20,242 nucleotides of DNA from a bacterium (GTDB lineage Bacteria > Bdellovibrionota_C > UBA2361 > OMII01). Positions 1 through 7,758 of the stretch are shown here, one piece after another; position 1 is the stretch's first letter, and each line of letters begins with the position of its first letter. The position numbers and the translations under genes were made by a program. The stretch spans positions 1 to 20,242 of the forward strand of contig JAFMIS010000009.1 in the NCBI GenBank assembly GCA_017853915.1, read 5' to 3'. The notes under the pieces were generated by a model, which was not told where the DNA came from, did no database searches, and worked only from the letters and a program-made list of their open reading frames with translations.

Positions 1-2
1 AT

Positions 3-47
3 GCGTATGCATACGGTGGTTACTGGTCGAGCGGACGGTGTCGATAG
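3..47 (+). CDS. Possible C-terminal end of a gene entering from the left edge
   Basis: One frame is open from the window edge to a TAG at 45-47 and would encode the tail AYAYGGYWSSGRCR. A strong intrinsic terminator starts 24 bases after this stop, which is where one would end an upstream transcript. The fragment is too short to assign to a family. The other two + frames remain open through the terminator stem, so the choice of this frame rests only on the stop lying just before the terminator. Treat it as tentative. Confidence 0.35.
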   Translation, partial: AYAYGGYWSSGRCR

Positions 48-70
48 TTCGCTACGTTCGACCATGCACT

Positions 71-127
71 GTGGCCGCCCGGTTGATAGTTCCCCTAAGG
101 AACATCGCCGGGCGGCCACCCTTTTTC
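71..127 (+). terminator. Strong rho-independent terminator with nested hairpin
   Basis: A perfect 12-bp GC-rich stem pairs GTGGCCGCCCGG (71-82) with CCGGGCGGCCAC (108-119). Inside it a second stem pairs GTTCC (89-93) with GGAAC (99-103), and GAT (85-87) with ATC (104-106), so nearly the whole element folds into one long hairpin. The run CCTTTTTCCTT follows directly on the + strand. There is no T-run on the opposite side, so it should act on + strand transcription and close the gene left of the window. Confidence 0.88.
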
Positions 128-145
128 CTTAGCAGGTTTTTGCGC

Positions 146-234
146 TCTCTCTATCCCTTCTTCGTCTCTCTATCCCGCGCGGGTCATGAGGCTCGCTGCT
201 ACGAGCGTCAATAGTCGGTCCTTTCGGGTCAATA
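146..234. promoter_or_regulatory. Leader of the first membrane gene with two pairs of direct repeats
   Basis: Between the terminator and the membrane-protein start lie two direct repeats: TCTCTCTATCCC at 146-157 and again at 165-176 (period 19), and GTCAATA at 207-213 and 228-234 (period 21, about two helical turns). A small hairpin, GCTCG (191-195) with CGAGC (202-206), sits between them. I could not identify a convincing -35/-10 pair. The repeats are candidate protein-binding sites only; the first is pyrimidine-rich and low in complexity. Confidence 0.3.
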
Positions 235-315
235 TCTCCATATTTCCTCCAGGCGCGGATGCTGCTGTAATTGTTAGAAGTCCGTACTGCCCTCAGGCTT
301 TGGATAGCTGATACC

Positions 316-2232
316 ATGTTGGTTTTTGCGAAACGTTGGATCCCCTCACTCTTCCCTCCGGTCGCCCTTGTTCTCGTCATATGTATTCATGTCGTACTTG
401 TAACCCATGGAACAGGAGAGTTTCTTGGAGAAGAACTACGAAGCTCTTCGTACGACTCCTTAGGAGATAGTCTACTGAGGGGAAGGGCCGATGTTCGACC
501 TGACACCATTAATTGGGAGGGTATGGATATCGGTGGTAAAAAATACATGTATTTTGGTCCGCTACCCTCGTTGCCTCGCATGATATTGAACGCAGTCTGG
601 CCCTCAGAGTGGGGACGTTGGGCCAGGATCACCTGCCTCTTGGCTTCCACTCTATCGCTGTTGGCGTGTTGGGCTATCGCGTCTTTCTCTCTCAAAGCGA
701 ACCGATTGTGGTCAGCTACAGATCGCGCGCTTCTGACAGGGCTCTCGATACTTTTTCTTGGTCTGGGGTCTCCGCTGTTGTATCTGATGACCTCGGGAAG
801 GATCTATCATGAGGCCATCGGCTGGGCTCTAGCCGCGTCTTTATGGGGTGTCTATGGGGCGCTCGCCGTTCTGTATCGGTGGATATCCCCGACGAAAGCT
901 TGGCTTATTTTATCTACAGCGACAGCAGCGGCGCTCCTGGCTCGAGTAACATTTGGCGTGCCCCTCTACATTATTGTGACCATTCTCATGGCGCGAGAGT
1001 GTCTGCGTGTGCAACGAGACGTAGGTCCCTCCCAAAAACTGCGTGAGGTGTCTCTGCTCGCGCTGAGGGTAGCTCCGGCCATTATCGCGCTGGGCATACA
1101 GCTTTGGTACAATTACGCGCGTTTCTCCTCACTGACGATCTTCCTTGATTTTCGATATAATTATCTTCATCCAGAGCAGTTTGGCGGCTCCTTAAATCTT
1201 CGCCGCGCTCCAATTCTTCTTCTGAACTATTTGGACGTTCGCTTTGATTATATAACCTCGGCATTTCCTTTTGCGCGCATGATACCGTGCGACTACCAGG
1301 GCGCTCGATTTTTTTGGCTGGCATACACCGAGCAGGTCATATCACTACTCTTCTCCTCGCCTTGGTTAATTGCAACCGGGATCTGGGGGGCGATCGTAAT
1401 TATCAGAAAGAGAGATCTGTGGTATGGGGCGTGCATAATCGGACTAGGAACCCAAATCGTTGGAATCGTGTCTTTCTATTTTGCCTCTCAACGGTACGCG
1501 ACTGAATTTGTGCCGTGGTTCATGTTGTGCTCAGCCATTGTGTTAATGACCATCAAGAAGTGGTCGTGGCCCGGCTGGTCTCTAACGCTCGCAGTACTTG
1601 CCTTTTCCACGATCGCGACGATCGGTAGCACGATGCACTGGGTTGCTTTTTACGCCTCTGATCTTGATGTGCCCATGAGGTTCAGGGAGCGAGTTATTAA
1701 CTTCCTTGTCCCCACCATTGGTAGCCCTCCGTGGAGCGGAAAGAGGGTGTATCTTGATGATCTACCGCGCCAAGACTCGCACTCTTTTATGGCTCCAAAG
1801 ACCGCGAAGGAACTATCGCCGAAGGATATGAAGTGGGCTGACTCGCGATTTGATCATGCCGTGTGGGCTCACGCGAATACGACGCTCAGGGTTGATGTGC
1901 CAGCTGGATCGACGGCCTTCGAGAGTATCGTCGCGATTCCATATGAGGCGGTGAATTGTTTAAAATTGTCGATAGTTTTCTCGGTTGTGAATGATCGAGG
2001 TGAGGAGTTGTTTAGAAGCGATCGATTCGTCGCGCCTGGGCGCAATCCGAGAGCAAAAGAGCCTCGGTCCGATCGGTTAGATCGAACAGACCCTCAGTTT
2101 CTTCGAGTGCCTTTGGGGGATGCTCGCTCAATCGCTCTCGTTCTTGCCGATGCCGGAGATGGACGCGATTGTGATCACGGGGTGTGGTTAATGCCGGCAT
2201 TCCTACAAGGGGATCTTCCTGAGGGGAGGTGA
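316..2232 (+). CDS. Polytopic membrane protein, possibly GT-C-type glycosyltransferase-like
   Basis: The protein has about 638 residues from the ATG at 316; an in-frame TTG at 271 would add 15. The ATG is preferred because the first hydrophobic helix follows within ten residues, but no clear ribosome binding site is visible. About ten hydrophobic segments fill the first 490 residues, followed by a soluble C-terminal part of roughly 150 residues rich in charged residues and beta-like stretches. The first loop holds a YDSLGDSLLRGR stretch and then YMYFGPLPSLPR. This arrangement, an acidic first loop plus many helices plus a soluble tail, resembles GT-C lipid-linked sugar transferases, though I see no diagnostic catalytic motif. 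The function is therefore an inference. The gene converges on the response regulator with one base between their stops and no terminator. Confidence 0.8.
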   Translation: MLVFAKRWIPSLFPPVALVLVICIHVVLVTHGTGEFLGEELRSSSYDSLGDSLLRGRADVRPDTINWEGMDIGGKKYMYFGPLPSLPRMILNAVWPSEWGRWARITCLLASTLSLLACWAIASFSLKANRLWSATDRALLTGLSILFLGLGSPLLYLMTSGRIYHEAIGWALAASLWGVYGALAVLYRWISPTKAWLILSTATAAALLARVTFGVPLYIIVTILMARECLRVQRDVGPSQKLREVSLLALRVAPAIIALGIQLWYNYARFSSLTIFLDFRYNYLHPEQFGGSLNLRRAPILLLNYLDVRFDYITSAFPFARMIPCDYQGARFFWLAYTEQVISLLFSSPWLIATGIWGAIVIIRKRDLWYGACIIGLGTQIVGIVSFYFASQRYATEFVPWFMLCSAIVLMTIKKWSWPGWSLTLAVLAFSTIATIGSTMHWVAFYASDLDVPMRFRERVINFLVPTIGSPPWSGKRVYLDDLPRQDSHSFMAPKTAKELSPKDMKWADSRFDHAVWAHANTTLRVDVPAGSTAFESIVAIPYEAVNCLKLSIVFSVVNDRGEELFRSDRFVAPGRNPRAKEPRSDRLDRTDPQFLRVPLGDARSIALVLADAGDGRDCDHGVWLMPAFLQGDLPEGR

Positions 2233-2233
2233 C

Positions 2234-3631
2234 TCACTCCTCTTCGCCGCCTAAGTTGTACTCTTTAAGTTTGTACAACAGCGTGCGGTGGCTAATCTCC
2301 AGTATTTTCGCGGCATGGGTGCGATTGCCGTTGGTCTTCGCGAGCGCGCGAGTAATGAGATCAACCTCAAGAGCCGCGGTTTTCTGCTTTATCGAGAGGT
2401 TTGAGTCATCTCCCATAGCGGGCGCCGCGGCCGGATGAGAGCTTCCCTTTTTCATGTAGTCAGGTAAAGCGTCTACTTCAAGTTCATCGCCTTGTGATAG
2501 TACAAGCGCTCGCTCAAGACAGTTCTCAAGTTCGCGAGCGTTTCCACGCCAGCTGTAGTTTAAAAATACCTTCATAACCTCAGGAGGTACTCGTTTCTCG
2601 GTCAATCCGAGACGTTTCGCGTGTTTGCGTATGAAGTGGTCTATCAATATCGGGATATCCTCTGGACGTTCACGCAGAGGAGGTAGGTGAATCGAGACAA
2701 CATTAAGTCGGTAGAATAAGTCCTCGCGGAAACTGCCGAATCGAACCTCTTCTTCCAGGTTTTTGAGGGTTGCCGAGATGACGCGCACGTCGATGGGAAT
2801 ATCGTTTTCGTCTCCTACGCGACGGATGGTCTGCTCCTGAAGAGCGCGCAAAAGCTTAACTTGAAGGTGTAGCGGAAGCTCTCCGATTTCATCTAAAAAC
2901 AGTGTGCCGCCAGAGGCCTCCTCGAAGAGACCTTTTTTGTCTCGACTCGCGTCGGTAAAAGCGCCCTTTTTATGACCAAAGAGCTCGGACTCGATGAGAG
3001 TCTCAGGAATGGCGCCGCAGTTGATAGCGATAAAAGATCTGCCTCGTCGCGAGGAGCTTTCATGAATCGCGCGAGCGATAAGCTCTTTTCCCGTTCCTGA
3101 TTCGCCAGTAATCATCACCGTCGTATTAAAGGGAGCAAGTCGTTGGACGATGTCAAAGATAGAGCGAAAAGCGTCGCTCTTTGCGATAATGTTATTAAAC
3201 GAGTATGTCTCTGAGAGGGCAGCTTTGAGAGTGCGGTTCTCGCGCTTTAGTTTTTCATGCTCTTCAAACCTTTTGAGAGTAAAGAGGAGATCGTCTGGAA
3301 AGAGGGGCTTTCGAATGTAGTCAAATGCGCCGAACGCGGCCGCTTGCGAAGCGATGTCCTGATTGCTAAACGCGGTCATCAGGATAATTGGCGCCTTCTG
3401 CGCGCTCTCTTTCAGCACGTCAAGTCCGGAAATTCCGGGAAGACGTAAGTCACAAAAAACGAGATCAAATGTCCCATGGGCGATTTTTTGAACTCCGTCG
3501 TCTCCAGTAAGAGCCGTCGTGGTGGTATAGCCGAGGGTTTGAAGCACAAGCTCAAGAGATCGATTGACCTCGACATCATCATCGATGATTAAAACGCTCA
3601 AGGGTGTTGATTCTGCGAGTGTCATAGCCAT
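2234..3631 (-). CDS. Sigma-54-dependent response regulator, NtrC family
   Basis: A 465-residue activator with the full three-domain NtrC layout. The receiver domain (about 12-125) has the acidic pocket D17-D19, phospho-acceptor D61, T86 and K108. The AAA+ domain (about 147-375) has Walker A GESGTGKE at 176-183, Walker B with D247 and E248, and the arginine-finger region FREDLFYRL at 301-309. A Fis-type helix-turn-helix lies at about 420-460. It should remodel RNA polymerase-sigma-54 after phosphorylation. The sigma-54 contact loop reads GAFTDA (223-228) instead of GAFTGA. The first ATG is 3 bases after an AGGG; the ATG two codons later, 9 bases after it, may be the true start. No histidine kinase is in the window. 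Following the prepilin peptidase suggests a pilus or secretion role similar to PilR, which is inference. Confidence 0.95.
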   Translation of the reverse strand: MAMTLAESTPLSVLIIDDDVEVNRSLELVLQTLGYTTTTALTGDDGVQKIAHGTFDLVFCDLRLPGISGLDVLKESAQKAPIILMTAFSNQDIASQAAAFGAFDYIRKPLFPDDLLFTLKRFEEHEKLKRENRTLKAALSETYSFNNIIAKSDAFRSIFDIVQRLAPFNTTVMITGESGTGKELIARAIHESSSRRGRSFIAINCGAIPETLIESELFGHKKGAFTDASRDKKGLFEEASGGTLFLDEIGELPLHLQVKLLRALQEQTIRRVGDENDIPIDVRVISATLKNLEEEVRFGSFREDLFYRLNVVSIHLPPLRERPEDIPILIDHFIRKHAKRLGLTEKRVPPEVMKVFLNYSWRGNARELENCLERALVLSQGDELEVDALPDYMKKGSSHPAAAPAMGDDSNLSIKQKTAALEVDLITRALAKTNGNRTHAAKILEISHRTLLYKLKEYNLGGEEE

Positions 3632-3701
3632 ACGCCCTCGTTTTCGACAGCGCGCGAGCGAAGAGTAAGCATGCGGTGTTGGGGTAGATCAACGATCGGC
3701 A

Positions 3702-4592
3702 TTAGTGAAGCATCCGCCACATGGTTGTTGGGGCCTCGCCACGCAGGAACATGGCGAGGTTTCCAAAATCAAAAATGTACAGGAGCGCGCCGATTACGAG
3801 GTAGGGGCCAAATGAAAGATATGACGCGAATCCCATTTTTCGACAAAGCACCATGCCAATTCCGACAATCGAGCCTATGACTGAGCCGATAAAGATCGTA
3901 ACGAGAGCACATTCGTAGCCGAAGAGGGCCCCGAGTGCCGCAAGAAGCTTAATGTCCCCAAGACCGAGCCCCTCGCGCTTGCGGACGACGATGTAAAACC
4001 ACCACACCAGGTATGGGAGACCTCCGCCGACGAGGATTCCAAGCGCAGATTCGGTCAATGACTGAGTGAATGGCCTATCTAATGGAAGCACGCCATGAAG
4101 CGGAAGATAAGAGCTTGCGGCTCCGAGGAGTAGCCCCAGAGCAACACCAGGATAGGTAATAAGGTCGGGGATTATCATGTAATCGATATCGATGTAGGTA
4201 ATAAGAATAAGAGCGCTGACTACAACAAAAGCACCTAGCGCTGTAAGACTCAGACCAAACCGGAGGTAGCACAGAGTGCAGAGTACGGCGGTGATCAACT
4301 CGATTGTGAAATATCGAAAGGGTATCTTCGTTCTACAGAATCCACATTTGCCGCCGAGGAGAAGCCACGAAAAGAGCGGGACTATATGGAGCCAGGATAG
4401 TTGGTGCCTGCACGCGGGGCAAAACGATCGAACCGGTGTGGTAATCGACAGTGGTCCCTCAGTTTCGGGTATTCCCTCTCGCACGGGTTCGTAGACACCC
4501 ATTGGTATGCGATATGCGCAGAGGCCTAGAAAGCTTCCCGTCGATGCTCCGAGCATAAAACAGAGGATGGAGAACACGATAACTTCGACCAT
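3702..4592 (-). CDS. pilD: Type IV prepilin peptidase / leader peptidase
   Basis: The integral membrane aspartic protease cleaves prepilin leader peptides and usually N-methylates the new N-terminus. The 296-residue product shows the N-terminal GSFLGLCAYRIP signature, the zinc-binding CPAC (58-61) and CGFC (83-86) pairs of the methyltransferase-type domain, and both catalytic aspartates: in YIDIDYMIIPD (D135 region) and in the GLGLGD motif (D213). Seven to eight hydrophobic segments are visible. I chose the ATG at 4592 because AGGA lies seven bases upstream; an in-frame TTG at 4622 would add ten residues without such a site. The NtrC-type regulator follows 70 bases downstream on the same strand. 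Substrates (pilins or pseudopilins) are not in the window, so pilus and type II secretion roles cannot be separated. Confidence 0.93.
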   Translation of the reverse strand: MVEVIVFSILCFMLGASTGSFLGLCAYRIPMGVYEPVREGIPETEGPLSITTPVRSFCPACRHQLSWLHIVPLFSWLLLGGKCGFCRTKIPFRYFTIELITAVLCTLCYLRFGLSLTALGAFVVVSALILITYIDIDYMIIPDLITYPGVALGLLLGAASSYLPLHGVLPLDRPFTQSLTESALGILVGGGLPYLVWWFYIVVRKREGLGLGDIKLLAALGALFGYECALVTIFIGSVIGSIVGIGMVLCRKMGFASYLSFGPYLVIGALLYIFDFGNLAMFLRGEAPTTMWRMLH

Positions 4593-4761
4593 ATAGATTC
4601 CTGTAGAGGTTGGATTCCGCAATAAGGTAATAGGGTCTAATAATTTTGCGTAGTGCGAAACAAAAGTGCGGATGAAGGCTGAAATCCTATTCGCGGATCG
4701 AAATCGCGTTTTATTTGCGAGCCTCTGAAGTGTGAAACGAGGGCCTCAATTGCCCAGATGA

Positions 4762-4820
4762 CTTGATATCAAATCAAGAAAGGTGTCGTATCGGCGCCCT
4801 GTGTTAGTCGGGCACGTGCC
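4762..4820. repeat. Two palindromic elements in the topA-prepilin peptidase gap
   Basis: The 232-base gap after topA contains a six-bp hairpin, CTTGAT (4762-4767) with ATCAAG (4773-4778), which includes the perfect palindrome TTGATATCAA (4763-4772). A second perfect palindrome, GGCACGTGCC, lies at 4811-4820, four bases past the topA stop. Neither is followed by a T-run in the direction of topA transcription, so they do not qualify as intrinsic terminators. They could be protein-binding sites or chance. I see no gene in this gap and no convincing promoter for the prepilin peptidase. Confidence 0.3.
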
Positions 4821-4824
4821 GGGA

Positions 4825-7494
4825 CTATTCTCCTGCGGCTGCGGCCTTCTTTGAGCTCTTCTTGCCGCTACTCTTCGCAGCTGTTTTCTTAGCGCCAGAT
4901 TGTTTTGCTCCGCCTCGTCTCCTGCCTTTTGCTGGGCCCTTGGCCGCGCGAGCCTGTAGTAACGCTACTGCCTCCTCAAGAGTGAGCGTCTCAGGATCTC
5001 CACCCTGCGGGAGCGATGCGTTGGTCGTTCCGTCGGTTACGTACGGGCCGTAGCGACCGGCTTTTAGTTGAATCGGAGCGGAGGTTTCCGGATGTTTCCC
5101 GATCTCCTTTAAAGTTTTTGGTTGATTACTTGCGCGACCTCGGGTGCGAGGTTGTTTGAGTAGTTCAAGAGCTCTCTCCATCGTAAGAGTGAGAGGAGAT
5201 TCATCCGCCGGGATGGAGCGACTCTCTGAGCCACACTTTACGTATGGACCGAAGCGCCCACTAGCGACAAAGACCTCGGTATTGTTCTCTGGATTAGATC
5301 CTAAAAGCTTCGGAAAAGAGAGAAGCTGGAGCGCGATATCGAGATTTACTGATTCAGGCGTGATACCAGGAAGCAGTGAGGCCATCTTTGGCTTGTCGCC
5401 GCCCTCAACCATATCTCCTAATTGCACGTAAGGACCGAAGCGCCCCTTCTTGAGGTACACAGGCAAGTTCGTCGTTGGATCAACTCCCAACGAGGTGGGG
5501 CCCTTGGCGGCTTCCGCGAGAATGCCCTCAGCCTTCTCGACGTTCAATTCATCGAATGCCAAGGTGTCTGGGATGCTCGCGCGTGTCTCTCCATTTGATA
5601 AAAACGGCCCATACCGCCCGATTCGAACCTCAACATCTCGAGAGCTTGAGTCCTTTCCGAGGCGAATGCCGCATACCTCGCGTGGGTCGATCTTTTCCTC
5701 TCCTTCAGTCACGAGATCCTTGAGGCCTTTCATCGAAGCGACATCGCCGAAGTAGAAATTATTTAGCTTCTCCAGATTGTCCTTTTCTCCGCGTGATATC
5801 GCGTCAAGATCATCCTCAAGTCGAGCTGTGAATTCATAATCAACGAGGTGAGAAAAGTATCCCTCCAGAAGACCTGTGACGCCGATGGCGAGAAAACTCG
5901 GCACGAGCGCCGATCCCTTCTTAAAAGCGTAGTCACGCGAGAGCACTACATCCACGATAGTAGCCCATGTGCTCGGGCGCCCAATTCCAAGACGCTCGAG
6001 TTCCTTGATTAAACTACCCTCGGTGTATCGAGCAGGGGGTTGGGTTGAGTGCTTTAACACTTCGTAGTTCTTCGCGTTGATTCGATCGCCCTGCTTCAGT
6101 GGAGGGAGGTTTCTCTCCTGCTCGGCGAGATCAGCCTCTGGATCATCTGAGCCCTCTACATATGCGCGAAGAAATCCAGGAAACGAGATCGTTTTTCCCG
6201 ATGCGCGGAACGTGGCGTCCTCAACACTAATCGATACCGACACCCGAGTGCCTTCCGCGTCTCGCATCTGTGAGGCAAGGGTGCGTTTCCAGATTAATTC
6301 GTACAGTCGAAATGCCTCCAAGCCCAATCGATCCTTAACAACAGAGGGCGGAGTGAAGTCGGCTCCGGCGGGGCGAATCGCCTCGTGCGCCTCCTGAGCG
6401 TTCTTTACTTTAGTTTTGTATATGCGAGGTTGATCGTAGAGATACTCCTTACCGAACTCACGGGCAATCAAGGCGCGCGAACCAGAGAGGGCCTCCTCCG
6501 ATAGCGTGGTCGAGTCGGTACGCATGTAGGTAATAAAGCCGTTTTCGTAGAGTGTTTGAGCTACGGCCATGGTGCGCTTAGCGCCGAACCCGAGCTTTCG
6601 GTTGCCTTCTTGCTGCATCGTGCTTGTGGTGAAAGGAGCGTAGGGACGCTGAGTGAATGGCTTGCTCTCAACCTCAGACACGAGTGGCTGAGCTTTGTTA
6701 AGAGCGGCGGCCAATTTCTGCGCAGCACTCTCATCAAGCAGAATAGCATCTGATTTCGCTGTTAATTTTCCAGTATCAGCATCAAAATCCTTGCCACTCG
6801 CGACGCGCTTGGAACCTACATGAGTTAACTCAGCTTCAAATGGCGTTGAGGGATCAGAGGGCGCTTGGAAGAGCGCTTTGATGTCCCAGAAGTCTCCTGA
6901 TTTAAAGCGCGCGCGTTCGCGCTCTCGCTGAACAAGGAGTCTAATAGCAACGCTTTGTACGCGACCGGCACTTAGGCGAGGTACCATCTTCTTCCATAGA
7001 AGTGGACTGACTGAGTATCCATATAACCTGTCGATGATGCGGCGAGTCTCTTGAGCCTTCACAAGGTTTTCATCGATGTCGCGCGCGTGAGTGAGGCTCT
7101 CTTCAATAGCCTTCTTGGTGATTTCGTGAAACACGAGTCTCTTGACCGGAACCTTGGGCTGAAGCACTGAAAGTAGATGCCAGCTGATTGACTCCCCCTC
7201 GCGATCTTCGTCGGTTGCCAGATATACTTCGGTGGCAGTTTTAACCGCGCGCTTTAATTCGTTAACCCGCTTTTCCTTATCGCTAGGGATGATGTAGAGG
7301 GGGTCAAATTTCTGGTCAACGTTAACTCCGAGCCTGGACCACTTCTGTTTCTTTATTTCCGCTGGAATCTCAGCCGCGTTGTTCGGCAGGTCGCGTACGT
7401 GTCCATAAGAGGCCAACACCTCAAAATCCTTCGGCAGGAACTTTTCAATTGTCTTTGCCTTGGTTGGGGACTCTACTATTACGAGTTTGGACAT
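4825..7494 (-). CDS. topA: DNA topoisomerase I (type IA)
   Basis: The enzyme relaxes negative supercoils by single-strand passage through a 5'-phosphotyrosine intermediate. The 889 residues start with the TOPRIM domain: IVESPTKAKT with E8, and DEDREGE with D95, D97 and E99. They continue with PRLSAGRVQS near 172-181 and the active-site tyrosine Y323 in ITYMRTDS. The C-terminus has four copies of the GRYGPFL/GRFGPYV/GRYGPYV repeat (topoisomerase C-terminal repeat) and no four-cysteine zinc fingers. It ends in about 40 residues rich in Lys and Ala, a basic tail that may bind DNA. The ATG at 7494 has a weak AGGT just upstream. A plausible promoter lies at 7536-7564. The helicase gene upstream is on the same strand, 264 bases away, and is probably a separate unit. 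Confidence 0.97.
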   Translation of the reverse strand: MSKLVIVESPTKAKTIEKFLPKDFEVLASYGHVRDLPNNAAEIPAEIKKQKWSRLGVNVDQKFDPLYIIPSDKEKRVNELKRAVKTATEVYLATDEDREGESISWHLLSVLQPKVPVKRLVFHEITKKAIEESLTHARDIDENLVKAQETRRIIDRLYGYSVSPLLWKKMVPRLSAGRVQSVAIRLLVQRERERARFKSGDFWDIKALFQAPSDPSTPFEAELTHVGSKRVASGKDFDADTGKLTAKSDAILLDESAAQKLAAALNKAQPLVSEVESKPFTQRPYAPFTTSTMQQEGNRKLGFGAKRTMAVAQTLYENGFITYMRTDSTTLSEEALSGSRALIAREFGKEYLYDQPRIYKTKVKNAQEAHEAIRPAGADFTPPSVVKDRLGLEAFRLYELIWKRTLASQMRDAEGTRVSVSISVEDATFRASGKTISFPGFLRAYVEGSDDPEADLAEQERNLPPLKQGDRINAKNYEVLKHSTQPPARYTEGSLIKELERLGIGRPSTWATIVDVVLSRDYAFKKGSALVPSFLAIGVTGLLEGYFSHLVDYEFTARLEDDLDAISRGEKDNLEKLNNFYFGDVASMKGLKDLVTEGEEKIDPREVCGIRLGKDSSSRDVEVRIGRYGPFLSNGETRASIPDTLAFDELNVEKAEGILAEAAKGPTSLGVDPTTNLPVYLKKGRFGPYVQLGDMVEGGDKPKMASLLPGITPESVNLDIALQLLSFPKLLGSNPENNTEVFVASGRFGPYVKCGSESRSIPADESPLTLTMERALELLKQPRTRGRASNQPKTLKEIGKHPETSAPIQLKAGRYGPYVTDGTTNASLPQGGDPETLTLEEAVALLQARAAKGPAKGRRRGGAKQSGAKKTAAKSSGKKSSKKAAAAGE

Positions 7495-7523
7495 GACCTA
7501 ACCTGTACTTCCGCTGACCTGTT

Positions 7524-7599
7524 GCGGCCAACCCGACTATATTATTGGCATCTGCCAGTGTAGACCTGACGGCCCCCATGATTACAGGTGATTGGCCGC
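7524..7599. repeat. 8-bp inverted repeat flanking the topA promoter
   Basis: GCGGCCAA at 7524-7531 is the exact inverse of TTGGCCGC at 7592-7599. The 60 bases between them contain the predicted topA promoter. This could be a looping operator, but an 8-bp inverted pair is expected by chance fairly often in a region of this size. Confidence 0.25.
7536..7564 (-). promoter_or_regulatory. Candidate sigma-70 promoter of topA
   Basis: On the minus strand TCTACA (7559-7564, four of six matches to the -35 consensus) is followed after exactly 17 bases by TATAGT (7536-7541, five of six matches to the -10 consensus). Transcription would start near 7529, giving topA a leader of about 35 bases. The call rests on consensus match and spacing alone. 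Confidence 0.45.
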
Positions 7600-7676
7600 T
7601 AAGCGCAACCCCCTCGGGCAAACAAGAAAGCACTTCTTTGTAAACCAACGTTCTATACTAAGGGCTCTCCTGGCCC

Positions 7677-7700
7677 GATCGGTCAGAATGTGACCAGATC
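7677..7700. repeat. Hairpin between helicase and topA
   Basis: GATCGGTCA (7677-7685) pairs with TGACC-A-GATC (7691-7700), a nine-pair stem with one bulged base and a five-base loop. It lies about 60 bases past the helicase stop on the minus strand. No T-run follows on either strand, so it is at best an atypical terminator, a processing site or an operator. Confidence 0.35.
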
Positions 7701-7758
7701 GCACCCACTGCTAGGCCCTCAGGGATGATGCAGGGCGAGTGTCGAGGGGTTCGCTGGA

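Noticed and set aside
4811..4820. GGCACGTGCC as a topA terminator
   Set aside because: The palindrome has no loop space and no T-run follows it on the minus strand.
7445..7648. 67-codon minus-strand ORF overlapping the topA start
   Set aside because: It overlaps topA in another frame and spans the predicted topA promoter; the product is not recognisable.
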